From contig OY730477.1 in the NCBI GenBank assembly GCA_963422745.1, positions 930,001 to 994,000 of the forward strand: a DNA stretch of 64,000 bases. The letters run 5' to 3'. Each line of letters opens with the position of its first letter. Position 1 is the stretch's first letter. Positions 42,781 through 50,811 of the stretch are shown one piece after another. This DNA comes from G963422745 sp963422745 (lineage in GTDB: Bacteria; Actinomycetota; Acidimicrobiia; Acidimicrobiales; Aldehydirespiratoraceae). Position numbers and translations under genes: made by a program. The notes under the pieces were generated by a model, which ran no database searches, was not told where the DNA came from, and saw nothing but the letters and a program-made list of their open reading frames with translations.

Positions 42781-43847
42781 TCGCCTACTAACATGTCAAG
42801 TATGCGGGCACCGCCGAAGGGGTTACGCGCCAAGACCAGTCCTTGGTGTTCGTCCGTCACGACACCCACAATCGCCGCATCTACGCCTTCAGGATGGCTT
42901 CGCATGGCCGCCACAGCCGCTTGCGCTTCCGGGGCGGGAACGACTGCCACTATCTTGCCTTCGTTGGCGATGTAGAGGGGATCGATCCCCAGCAATTCGC
43001 ATGCCCCGGCGACCTGCGGTCGCACCGGTAGATCCGCCTCGGTCAGCTCCACCCCCAGCCCGGATGCTTCGGCGAGCTCGTTGCACGTTGATGCCACACC
43101 TCCGCGGGTCGGATCGCGTAGCCAGCGCGTGTCACCGACGGCGGCGAGCAATCCGGCCACGAGCCCGTGGAGCGGCGCTGTGTCCGATGCCACGTCGGTC
43201 TTCAACAACAGATCGCCTCGGGCCGTCATCACCGCCACGCCGTGGTCACCGATCGTGCCCGACACCACAACCACGTCACCGGGGCGGACATTGCCAGCAT
43301 CAAGGTGTAGTCGGGTTGGCACGAACCCCACACCGGTCGTCGTGAGGTAACAACCGTCGGCTGCGCCTCGTTCGACCACTTTCGTATCGCCGCCGACGAC
43401 GCTGACACCGGCGCGTTCAGCCGCGGAGGCCACGTCGGCCACCACTGCTCGCAACTCGTCAACAGCGAGGCCTTCCTCCAAGACCAACGCCAAGGTGATC
43501 GCCACAGGTCGGGCTCCGAGACAGCACAGATCGTTGACGGTTCCGTTGACTGCCAGCTGGCCGATTGAACCACCTCGAAACTTTCGAGGAGTCACCACGA
43601 ACGAGTCGGTGCTGATGACCAGGCGGTGATCTGCCGGGACGTCAACGACGGCTGCGTCAGTGAGCCTTTCGAGTTCGGGGTTGGACAGCGCAGGGCGTAT
43701 CACGGACTCGATCAGCGACCTGCTTGCCTTTCCGCCAGCTCCGTGGGCCATCGTGATCGTTTCGTCGCGCAGCACCGGGGCTCGTTGTCGCCATTTCTCA
43801 ATGCGAGCAAGCACGGCCTCGCGGCGCTGGAGATCATCGCCGGTCAC
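42759..43847 (-). CDS. hypE: Hydrogenase maturation protein HypE
   Basis: About 362 residues from GTG 43847 (MTGDDLQRREAVLARIEKW); the exact start is uncertain because the frame stays open into hypD. PurM-like fold: TITMAHGAGGKASRSLIE, STDSFVVTPRKFRGGSIGQLAVNGTVNDL, VGGDTKVVERG, WLRDPTRGGVAST. The C-terminus PRIC carries the essential terminal cysteine that is thiocarbamoylated by HypF and dehydrated to thiocyanate. Overlaps or abuts hypD, as in many hyp operons. Confidence 0.94.
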   Translation of the reverse strand: MTGDDLQRREAVLARIEKWRQRAPVLRDETITMAHGAGGKASRSLIESVIRPALSNPELERLTDAAVVDVPADHRLVISTDSFVVTPRKFRGGSIGQLAVNGTVNDLCCLGARPVAITLALVLEEGLAVDELRAVVADVASAAERAGVSVVGGDTKVVERGAADGCYLTTTGVGFVPTRLHLDAGNVRPGDVVVVSGTIGDHGVAVMTARGDLLLKTDVASDTAPLHGLVAGLLAAVGDTRWLRDPTRGGVASTCNELAEASGLGVELTEADLPVRPQVAGACELLGIDPLYIANEGKIVAVVPAPEAQAAVAAMRSHPEGVDAAIVGVVTDEHQGLVLARNPFGGARILDMLVGDPLPRIC

Positions 43848-43894
43848 GTCGAATCGGTGCTCACCATCGTGGTCGTTCAATCCGATGCAGACCG

Positions 43895-45022
43895 CTACCC
43901 GGCGTGGACCGGGATTCGAGTCCGTGGCGAATACCGCCCGTAGTTGTAGTAGGCGGCGCAAGCACCTTCGGAGGACACCATGCATGTGCCGATCGGCGTC
44001 TGCGGAGTGCACGCAGTGCCGAACACCTTGCATTCCCAGGGACGCAGAGATCCCTTGAGTACCTCCCCGCACTGACAGGCCTTAGGATCGGCGATCCGGA
44101 TCCCGGGAAGGTCGAAACGTAGTTCTGCGTCCCATGCGCTGAACTCGGGTCCGACGGCCAATGCGCTCTGGGCGATGAAGCCGAGGCCGCGCCACTCGAA
44201 ATGTGGGCGGACCACGAAGACCTCTCGTAGCAGTTCAAGCGCTTTGTGGTTCCCGCCGTCGGGCACGACACGGCGGTACTGGTTCTCCACCTCACAGCGA
44301 CCCTCGTCAAGCTGGCGCAACAACATGAGTATCGCCTGCAGGATGTCCACGGGCTCGAATCCGGCGGTGACGAGAGGTCGACCGTAGATCTCCGACACGA
44401 AGCGGAAAGGACGAGTGCCGATGACGGTCGAGACATGGCCGGGTCCGAGAAATCCGTTGAGGCTCATACCCGGGGAGTCCAGGATCGCCTTCAGCGGTGG
44501 CACGATCGTCACGTGATTGCAGAACACGCTGAAGTTCTTGATGTTGCGTTGTCGAGCCTGCAGCAGCGTTACCGCGGTTGATGGAGCGGTCGTTTCGAAA
44601 CCCACAGCCAAGAAAACCACGTTCGATTCGGGTTGGCGTTCGGCGATAGCCAGAGCATCAAGGGGTGAGTACACAACCCGGACGTCGGCACCTCGGGCCT
44701 TGGCGTCAGCAAGGGTGGATGTTCCGCCTGGAACACGAAGCATGTCACCGAAGCAACACATGGTGACGCCCTCGGTGCAGGCCACTGCAATGGCATCGTC
44801 GATACGCCCCATGGGGATCACGCACACCGGACATCCCGGCCCGTGGACCAGTTCGATGCCGGACGGCAGCAGCGTCTCAATGCCGTGGCGGTAGATGGCG
44901 TGGGTGTGGCCACCGCACACCTCCATGAACTTTCGGTCCGGGCCGCGGGCCGCCAACTCGGCGATCTCGGCCAGCAGATACCTGGCAGCTACCGGGTCTC
45001 GGTATTCGTCCAAGTACTTCAT
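43895..45022 (-). CDS. hypD: Hydrogenase maturation protein HypD
   Basis: 375 residues from ATG 45022 (MKYLDEYRDP), which overlaps the stop of the SIS gene (ATGA). Motifs: FMEVCGGHTHAIYRHGI, VHGPGCPVCVIP, FGDMLRVPG, CNHVTIVPPLKAI, and cysteine-rich KACQCGEVLKG...CKVFGTACTPQTPIGTCMVSSEGACAAYYNYG that binds the [4Fe-4S] cluster. With HypC it is the scaffold on which Fe(CN)2CO is built. Confidence 0.96.
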   Translation of the reverse strand: MKYLDEYRDPVAARYLLAEIAELAARGPDRKFMEVCGGHTHAIYRHGIETLLPSGIELVHGPGCPVCVIPMGRIDDAIAVACTEGVTMCCFGDMLRVPGGTSTLADAKARGADVRVVYSPLDALAIAERQPESNVVFLAVGFETTAPSTAVTLLQARQRNIKNFSVFCNHVTIVPPLKAILDSPGMSLNGFLGPGHVSTVIGTRPFRFVSEIYGRPLVTAGFEPVDILQAILMLLRQLDEGRCEVENQYRRVVPDGGNHKALELLREVFVVRPHFEWRGLGFIAQSALAVGPEFSAWDAELRFDLPGIRIADPKACQCGEVLKGSLRPWECKVFGTACTPQTPIGTCMVSSEGACAAYYNYGRYSPRTRIPVHAG

Positions 45023-46368
45023 GGCGCGGCCTGCTCTGGTTTCGACTGCTTTGGCCCCTCGGACCTGCTCGGCGATGTCGCTGCGGGGTCCAAAGCACTG
45101 TCCGGGCCTAGTCGATCCGTGACCGCAGCGCACAGCTCGGCCATGAGGGCCGCCTGAGCTTCCTGGATGCGATGCACCGATGACGAGTCCACCGTGAGCC
45201 GATGCTGCACCGCTGATTCCGCCGCGAATGATTCTCCGCCGTAGCCGCTGAATCCGACGGTTGTCACCCCCTCAGCATCCGCGGTGCGAAAGGCGGCCAG
45301 CAGATTCGGCGACGCGCCGCTGGTGCTGCATCCAACCAAGACATCACCCCTGCTGGCCAGTGCGTCAATCTGACGAGCGAAGATCTGATCGACGCCCACG
45401 TCGTTGGCGATCGCGGTGACCACGGCATAGTCCTCACCGAGAGACAAGGTGTCAACACCAACCGATCCCAATAGTCGCGCCAGTCGCGCGGCATCGCTGG
45501 CGCTGCCTCCGTTGCCCATGGTGTAGACCCGTCCTTCACGACGGGCGGTGGCGCTTATCGACTCGGCGGCGTTGACGATCGCCGCCCTGTTGTCTCTGAG
45601 CGTCTCGGTGATCATGTTTAACGAATCGACCGACTTGGCCTGCGCCGAGCTGGTAAGAGCCTCACGAAGTGAGGTTTCGTCGTCGGTGGACGCATCCATG
45701 AAGGGATACAGAAAACCGGTGCTGTCACCGCTGAGAGAACCAGCACCGACAAGACCGGGATGCTCCAAAGCGACCTGCACCAGTTCCCAAAGAACGTGAT
45801 AGGTCGCCATGACGTCCACATCGCCGGTGTCAGCGTCGATCTGAAGATCAGCGGGTATCACCTCTGTGAGCGTGTTCGGCGTGGTGCTGACCGGATCGTG
45901 TTTGGCTGTTGTTGGATTGGTGTTGGGTTTGGCTGTTGTTGGATTGGTGTTGGGTTTGGCTGTTGTTGGATTGGTGTTGGGTTTGGCTGTTGTTGGATTG
46001 GTGTTGGGTTTGGCTGTTGTCGAAACGGTCGATTTCTTGATGTTTGCGTTGGTGACGCATGCGGTGCGGTTCGCCGTGATTGGCGAGGCATCCGAAGTCG
46101 CACCCGAAGCGTCACCAATGCTCAACAAAGCGTCACCGCAGCGGATCTGAGACAGGTCAGTTATGGCGACTGCCGGAAGCGTTCGCGCGCCCACCAAGAC
46201 GGGGTGCACGAACTCGACGGCCACATGATGGGCATGGTCGTCTGCCCCGGGTGCCCAAACTACCAGTCGCCGCCCTTCGGTGAAGGCGCGGGCCAACCAC
46301 AACGCCGCGCTGACGACATCACGTTTACAGTCAATGGCGGTCACCGTTGATGCACCTTGCGTACCCAT
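45019..46368 (-). CDS. SIS-domain protein (GmhA-like) of the hydrogenase operon
   Basis: 449 residues. An N-terminal domain (AALWLARAFTEGRRLVVWAPG...FVHPVLVGARTLPAVAI), an interrupting Thr/Asn/Pro-rich repeat, then a second-half SIS domain like phosphoheptose isomerase (VYTMGNGGSASDAARLARLLG, VLVGCSTSGASPNLLAAFRTA). Known: a GmhA-like SIS gene is a regular member of actinobacterial group 1h hydrogenase operons; its biochemical role there is unclear. The repeat (NPTTAKPNT, 27 bp, four copies, about 45897-46020) lies between the domains. Confidence 0.85.
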   Translation of the reverse strand: MGTQGASTVTAIDCKRDVVSAALWLARAFTEGRRLVVWAPGADDHAHHVAVEFVHPVLVGARTLPAVAITDLSQIRCGDALLSIGDASGATSDASPITANRTACVTNANIKKSTVSTTAKPNTNPTTAKPNTNPTTAKPNTNPTTAKPNTNPTTAKHDPVSTTPNTLTEVIPADLQIDADTGDVDVMATYHVLWELVQVALEHPGLVGAGSLSGDSTGFLYPFMDASTDDETSLREALTSSAQAKSVDSLNMITETLRDNRAAIVNAAESISATARREGRVYTMGNGGSASDAARLARLLGSVGVDTLSLGEDYAVVTAIANDVGVDQIFARQIDALASRGDVLVGCSTSGASPNLLAAFRTADAEGVTTVGFSGYGGESFAAESAVQHRLTVDSSSVHRIQEAQAALMAELCAAVTDRLGPDSALDPAATSPSRSEGPKQSKPEQAAP

Positions 46369-46610
46369 GGACCTTGCCTAGGGCGGGTCCGCGCTAACCA
46401 TAAGGCCGCGCTGAGGACGTCACGTTTGCAGTCGATGGTGGTCACCTTTGATGCACCTTGCGTACCCATGGACCTTGCCTAGGGCGGGTCCGCGCCAGCC
46501 ATAAGGCCGCGCTGAGGACGTCACGTTTGCAGTCGATGGTGGTCACCTTTGATGCACCTTGCGTACCCATGGACCTTGCCTAGGGCGGGTCCGCGCTAAA
46601 GGCCTCGACC
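46349..46610. repeat. 101-bp tandem repeat at the hypC-SIS gene junction
   Basis: GATGCACCTTGCGTACCCAT starts at 46349, 46450 and 46551 (101-bp period). Each unit contains, on the minus strand, the end of hypC including its stop, the ribosome-binding region, and the first codons of the SIS gene. The two upstream copies have ATG at 46570 and 46469 in other frames, and each reads only about 40 codons. Confidence 0.95.
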
Positions 46611-46852
46611 TCATCGTCATACACGGAGCCCAACTCGCGCATGAAAGCCAAGGTCTCCGCAGCTTCGGCTTCGTCGATCTTCGACATGGCGAACCCAACG
46701 TGAAGCAACACCCAGTCGCCGACTGCGATTCCGGGGTCGTCGTCAACCATGATGGTGTTGATCTCCCTGCGCACCCCCTCCACATCAACGGTGGCGGTGT
46801 GGGGCCCCGACGTTTGAAGCGCTACCAAACGGGCGGGGATCCCGACACACAT
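46580..46852 (-). CDS. hypC: Hydrogenase maturation chaperone HypC
   Basis: 90 residues beginning MCVGIPARLVAL, where the N-terminal Cys2 is the iron-ligand residue used with HypD. Body: ATVDVEGVRREINTIMV and VGDWVLLHVGFAMSKIDEAEA, the family signature. ATG overlaps the stop of the upstream CooC-like gene (TGATG). Confidence 0.94.
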   Translation of the reverse strand: MCVGIPARLVALQTSGPHTATVDVEGVRREINTIMVDDDPGIAVGDWVLLHVGFAMSKIDEAEAAETLAFMRELGSVYDDEVEAFSADPP

Positions 46853-47625
46853 CAGCTGATAGCGCCGAGGGTAGCCGGAACGACTAAACGACCGATGGCG
46901 TCCGTCACAGCAACGACAACCGGGTCCCGGGGTGCGTAGTCGATCAATGGCATACGGGCCGCGTCGGCATCAAGTGCCGCGTTGGACCAACCGAGAGTCG
47001 CTTGGAGATCAAGCCCGTGACGAGCGCAGAACTCCCGAACCGCTTCGGAATCGGTGCGGGTACGGCACTTGTTCGCAACCACGACGATTCGGCGTATTGA
47101 GGTCTCTGCTGCCAGTGAGGCCTGTAGCCGCGCCGCTTCCAAAGAACGGAAGTAAGGTTCAGCGATCAGGATCAGCAGGTCGGCATGGCGAGCCGTTCCA
47201 CGGCTCAGATGTTCCGGAGAAGCCTCAAGATCAATAAAGGTCACCGTGTCGGGTTGCTCACCGAGGTCTGCGAGCACGGCGCTCACCGTGGCATGTGCTG
47301 AGCACATGCAGCCCTCATCGGGATGTTCGGGTGCGCCCATGCGAAGCAGGTGAACACCGTCGGGTGCCTTGGTTGCGTACTTTGTTAACACCGCGGTGAT
47401 CGGCATCGTAAGGCGAGGGCCGTCGAAACGGCGTGAAACCAGCCCGGGTGCCAAGTCAGGGGCGGGTGTCGTATCCGGGCCGACTCCTAGCGCGGTGTGA
47501 AGATTGGGATTGGTGTCGGCATCAACGGCGACGACGGTACGGCCCAACCGCGCCACACTTCGGCAGGCTACGCTGCAAAACGTCGTTTTTCCGGAGCCCC
47601 CCTTACCGGCAATCGCGATTCTCAT
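46852..47625 (-). CDS. CooC-like ATPase with C-x-C motif (second copy)
   Basis: 257 residues. P-loop IAGKGGSGKTTFCSVACR, DADTNPNLHTALGVG, C-x-C in PDEGCMCSAHATVSAVLADL, FIDLEASPEHLSRG, LILIAEPYFRS and VVVANKCRTRTD. It is immediately upstream of and coupled with hypC, so a function in metallocentre assembly, probably nickel, is likely. HypA and HypB are absent from the window. Confidence 0.88.
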   Translation of the reverse strand: MRIAIAGKGGSGKTTFCSVACRSVARLGRTVVAVDADTNPNLHTALGVGPDTTPAPDLAPGLVSRRFDGPRLTMPITAVLTKYATKAPDGVHLLRMGAPEHPDEGCMCSAHATVSAVLADLGEQPDTVTFIDLEASPEHLSRGTARHADLLILIAEPYFRSLEAARLQASLAAETSIRRIVVVANKCRTRTDSEAVREFCARHGLDLQATLGWSNAALDADAARMPLIDYAPRDPVVVAVTDAIGRLVVPATLGAIS

Positions 47626-47632
47626 CTCCGGG

Positions 47633-48088
47633 TTACCTCAGATCCGCCGAGATAGGGTCCGCTTCGCCGACGTCGGTTGTGTGAGAATTGAAGCCAACGA
47701 TCGCCTCGCTCAGCGCGTCACGCAACATCACGAGTTCGATTCCGGCCACCTCGGCGTTCGCGATCCCTTCTTCGGTGAGGGCATACAACCGACGATCCGG
47801 TCCGGTCTGCGAACTTGACCAGCTCGCGGCTACCAGGTTGCGGCCGTGAAGGCTGCGAAGGCTTCTGTAGACACCGGCCAAGTCGGTCACAAGGCCGAGG
47901 GAACGTACCAGTTGGTACAGCTCGTAGCCGTATGAGGTCCCCAGACGGCGAAGCCCGAGAAGAAGGAACACTTCGAGATGACGGCGCGGGATCCGTCCTT
48001 GTGAAGGCTCCAAAGAAGCGGCCCGGCTGCCAGCGGCGACCCCCGCAGCACTGGACGCAGTATTGGACATGGAATCATTGGTGGTCAT
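47633..48088 (-). CDS. PadR-family transcriptional regulator
   Basis: 151 residues from ATG 48088 (MTTNDSMSN), overlapping the previous stop as ATGA. Winged-helix core HLEVFLLLGLRRLGTSYGYELYQLVRSLGL, then GVYRSLRSLHGRNLVAASW and RRLYALTEEGIANAEVA are PadR hallmarks, followed by a short helical dimerisation end. Probably regulates the hydrogenase operons; a palindrome lies in the divergent promoter region at 49460-49487. Confidence 0.82.
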   Translation of the reverse strand: MTTNDSMSNTASSAAGVAAGSRAASLEPSQGRIPRRHLEVFLLLGLRRLGTSYGYELYQLVRSLGLVTDLAGVYRSLRSLHGRNLVAASWSSSQTGPDRRLYALTEEGIANAEVAGIELVMLRDALSEAIVGFNSHTTDVGEADPISADLR

Positions 48089-48468
48089 GGTTGGTGATGG
48101 CTTTTTCGGTGAGCGACACAAGCCTCGGCCTCATCAACGGAGGCGTGACACCAGCAATCGTCACTGCATTCGCCGTGGGTTGGGCGGGTCAGATCCGCGA
48201 ACGCGTCGGCGAATTCGCGGGCACCTCGTGCCAGGCCGAATTCCGACAGGGCATACCAGTCGCCGTCGCGCACCAGATAGCTCTCGTCAACGAGTCGCTC
48301 AAGGTAGGTCATCCCGATAGCAGCCTCAACGCCGAGGAAGCGCTCTACGAGGCCCGGGTCGACGATGTCGCCGAAGCCCTCACCCCTCAGCCAGTACATG
48401 ACCTGAAGAATTTCGCTGCGCCAGAACAACGCGGCGAGCGCATCGGATTTCGGTGAGTGCGTGGTCAT
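48085..48468 (-). CDS. Probable winged-helix regulator of the hydrogenase operon, with Cys/His-rich end
   Basis: 127 residues from ATG 48468 (MTTHSPKSDALAALFWRSEILQVMYWL), coupled to both neighbours by ATGA overlaps. The middle (RFLGVEAAIGMTYLERLVDESYLVRDGDWYALSEFGLARGAREF) resembles a winged-helix/PadR-like DNA-binding fold. The tail GECSDDCWCHASVDEAEACVAHRKSHH has four cysteines and several histidines, a possible metal (nickel or Fe-S) sensor site. Function inferred from context only. Confidence 0.7.
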   Translation of the reverse strand: MTTHSPKSDALAALFWRSEILQVMYWLRGEGFGDIVDPGLVERFLGVEAAIGMTYLERLVDESYLVRDGDWYALSEFGLARGAREFADAFADLTRPTHGECSDDCWCHASVDEAEACVAHRKSHHQP

Positions 48469-48728
48469 TGCCGTCGCGAAAGCTGCCGGGCTTTCGTCGT
48501 TACGGTTTCCAAGGCGGCGACGATGCCTGTGAGCTGTTCGTTGATACGGGTCACTGATGGGCCGATCGAGCTGCACTGGGTTTCTATGGCACGCACACCG
48601 AATGTGACTTTGGCGAGGTTCGCGGAGGTCCTCCGAAGCGACGCAGCGATGGCAACCAGATACAGCGCTACGACAGCCACGACGACGGCGATCTCAATGA
48701 CGGTCAACACGATCAGCAGTGCTCTCAT
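48465..48728 (-). CDS. Small membrane protein of the hydrogenase operon
   Basis: 87 residues: N-terminal helix LLIVLTVIEIAVVVAVVALYLVAIAASL and a coiled-coil-like tail (VRAIETQCSSIGPSVTRINEQLTGIVAALETVT). Similar in layout to 28631-28891. GTGA/ATGA-type overlaps with both neighbours show tight coupling. Role unknown; possibly membrane attachment of the hydrogenase or its electron acceptor chain (inference). Confidence 0.75.
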   Translation of the reverse strand: MRALLIVLTVIEIAVVVAVVALYLVAIAASLRRTSANLAKVTFGVRAIETQCSSIGPSVTRINEQLTGIVAALETVTTKARQLSRRQ

Positions 48729-49024
48729 GCCCGGTCTCCGTCAACGCCGGATGTATCGAAACGATCTTCTGCGGATCGTCGATCAAGAAAGCGGTCGTGT
48801 TCGATTGCTTCATCGGTTAGTCGGTCGAGTCGGACCGTGGTCTGCTGGAGCATCCAGGTTGTGGCCGTGTTGCGTGCTACCTGCTTGCCGGTCTCCCAAA
48901 CCCCATCGGATCCTTCCTCGATTCTTCGCACCTGGCGATAGAACGCCTGCAACAACAGCACCGCTACCAGCGCCACGACCAAGCCGATCCCCAGGGTCAT
49001 CCACCAGATCGCTTCTGTGCTCAC
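48725..49024 (-). CDS. Small membrane protein of the hydrogenase operon
   Basis: 99 residues: IWWMTLGIGLVVALVAVLLLQAFYRQVRRI forms one helix, then a helical region with WETGKQVARNTATTWMLQQTTVRLDRLTDEAIEHDRFL. Paralogue-like to 29054-29302. It overlaps the genes on both sides by 4 bp. Confidence 0.75.
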   Translation of the reverse strand: MSTEAIWWMTLGIGLVVALVAVLLLQAFYRQVRRIEEGSDGVWETGKQVARNTATTWMLQQTTVRLDRLTDEAIEHDRFLDRRSAEDRFDTSGVDGDRA

Positions 49025-49392
49025 GACCCGACCCCAGAGGATGATCCGACTTCAGAGGTTGATCCGATTCCCGGGTTTGATCCGATTCCCGGGTTTGATC
49101 CGACTTCAGGCGCTGATCCAATTCCAGAGGTTGACGATGCAACCCCGTTTTGCCTGCACAGGTGACGACGAATGTCGCTGGCACCGTCGGTGATCCGGTC
49201 CACGGCGGTGTTGACGTTGTGAACTTCCCACAGCACGGCGGTGTTGTCACGGGTCTCCTCCAGTGCCGCGAGGATCGCCATCGCCTTGTCAGCAGCGGCT
49301 GAGGCTCCGCGGATCATGAGCAATAGCAACACGACCACAACCGCGACAAGGATTCCGCCTACCAGGTATCCGATTACCCAACCGATCCCCAT
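49021..49392 (-). CDS. Small membrane protein of the hydrogenase operon, repeat-tailed
   Basis: 123 residues; ATG preceded by a strong GAGGAGGT Shine-Dalgarno. Helix GWVIGYLVGGILVAVVVVLLLLMI, then a coiled-coil-like part (KAMAILAALEETRDNTAVLWEVHNVNTAVDRI). The end is a Gly/Ser-rich 6-residue repeat (SNPGIG, 18 bp). First gene of the minus-strand operon, divergent from hhyS. Confidence 0.75.
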   Translation of the reverse strand: MGIGWVIGYLVGGILVAVVVVLLLLMIRGASAAADKAMAILAALEETRDNTAVLWEVHNVNTAVDRITDGASDIRRHLCRQNGVASSTSGIGSAPEVGSNPGIGSNPGIGSTSEVGSSSGVGS

Positions 49393-49459
49393 GGCACCTC
49401 CTCAACGTAGCGGCCTGATGCGAAGCGTGATCAGAGTGAACCCCGACACGTGCCACCAT

Positions 49460-49487
49460 ACACTAGATGCAAGATGCATGTTAGTGT
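49460..49487. promoter_or_regulatory. Imperfect palindrome in the divergent hydrogenase promoter region
   Basis: ACACTAGATGCA and TGCATGTTAGTGT form inverted arms (ACACTA/TAGTGT and TGCA/TGCA) between the two divergent operons. Size and AT-rich symmetrical half-sites suit a PadR-type dimer operator; the regulator gene is the fifth of the left operon. It lies about 90 bp before the hhyS start. Not proven. Confidence 0.5.
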
Positions 49488-49575
49488 GTTCTCCTATTCG
49501 TTGTCGCCGTCATCCGGACTCACAATCTGGGTGGATGGTTCCTTGCAAGTTTGAGTTTGCATGAGGGGGACGGCC

Positions 49576-50811
49576 ATGAGCCAGTACACCAAAGCCGTGC
49601 CTGGGGTCACCCGACCCGAGATCACCGCCAAGCCCCTCATCGTTGATCCTTATGACCCACTTGCCCCGGTGGCGCTGCGTAGCACAGTTAGGCCCGCATC
49701 CACCGACAGGGTGTCGCAGGGGCCACTCGACAAGGCATACCTATTCTGGATCGTCGGTGCGAGCTGCGACGGTTGCACGATCGCCGTTTCGGGCGCCACG
49801 CATCCACGCATTGAGGATCTTCTCAACGGGCGGGTGCCCGGGCTTCCCCGCATTGAACTGGTTCACACCGTGTTGTCGGTGGAGTCGGGTGCCGAATGGA
49901 CCGAGAACCTTCGGATGGCAGCCGAGGGCAAACTTGACGCACCGTACCTGATCGCCTGGGAGGGGTCGATCATGGACGAGACGGTCTCAGGCGAGTACGG
50001 ATACTGGATGGGACTTGGCGAGGATCCCACCGACGGTCGCCAGATCACAAGCCTTGAATGGCTTGACCGCATGGCACCGGGCGCCGCGGCTGTCTTGGCC
50101 ATCGGGACCTGCGCCTGCTGGGGCGGGATCCCGGCTGCCGAGAACAACCCGACCAACGCCATGGGTGTTATGGACCACCTCGGCAAAGACTATCGATCGG
50201 CTCTCGGGCTTCCGGTGGTCAACATCCCGGGCTGCTCACCGGTTGGTGACAACATCACCGAGACAGCTGCCGCGGCTCTGCTGTTTCTGAACGGTCTGGC
50301 ACCTCTTCCTGAGTTCGACGAACTGGGCCGCCCCGCCTGGTTGTTCAACGAGACTGTGCACCGTCACTGCCCGCGCGCTGGCTACTACGAGGAGGGCGTG
50401 TTCGCCGACACTCCCGGCGAAAAGGAGTGTCTTGTTGAACTTGGTTGCTGGGGACCGGTAGTGCAGTGCAACATTGCCGAGCGCGGCATGGTAGACGGTC
50501 ACGGCGGCTGCATGAACATGGGTGGCATTTGCATCGGCTGCACGATGCCGGGCTTCCCGGACAAGTTCTCGCCGATATATGAGCGTCCCCCGGGTGCGTT
50601 GCTGTCGACCAACACCAACCGTGTAATGGGGGGCTTCATCCGCAGGATGCGTCATCTCTCCCAACGCGACAAAATGCGCTCGCCGCGCTGGGACCAAACA
50701 CGGGACCTACCGAGCGGTTGGGGCCGTTACAAGACGCAGCCAGTAGGCGCAGAACGCCTGATACATCGGATCTACGAGCGCAGACACCACGCCAAGTCCA
50801 GAGTCGGGTGA
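49576..50811 (+). CDS. hhyS: Group 1h [NiFe]-hydrogenase small subunit
   Basis: 411 residues from ATG 49576, preceded by GAGGGGGA. Carries the Fe-S clusters that take electrons from the Ni-Fe site. The N-terminal VGASCDGCTIAVSGA motif (Cys-Asp-Gly-Cys, typical of group 1h) begins the proximal cluster site. AIGTCACWGGIPAA, IPGCSPVGDNITE, HCPRAGYYEEG and the CWGPVVQCNIAERGMVDGHGGCMNMGGICIGCTMPGF stretch hold the other ligands. No Tat signal peptide is present, as known for this group, so the enzyme should be cytoplasmic or membrane-associated. Known group 1h enzymes oxidise atmospheric hydrogen at sub-ppm levels and tolerate oxygen. Confidence 0.96.
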   Translation: MSQYTKAVPGVTRPEITAKPLIVDPYDPLAPVALRSTVRPASTDRVSQGPLDKAYLFWIVGASCDGCTIAVSGATHPRIEDLLNGRVPGLPRIELVHTVLSVESGAEWTENLRMAAEGKLDAPYLIAWEGSIMDETVSGEYGYWMGLGEDPTDGRQITSLEWLDRMAPGAAAVLAIGTCACWGGIPAAENNPTNAMGVMDHLGKDYRSALGLPVVNIPGCSPVGDNITETAAAALLFLNGLAPLPEFDELGRPAWLFNETVHRHCPRAGYYEEGVFADTPGEKECLVELGCWGPVVQCNIAERGMVDGHGGCMNMGGICIGCTMPGFPDKFSPIYERPPGALLSTNTNRVMGGFIRRMRHLSQRDKMRSPRWDQTRDLPSGWGRYKTQPVGAERLIHRIYERRHHAKSRVG

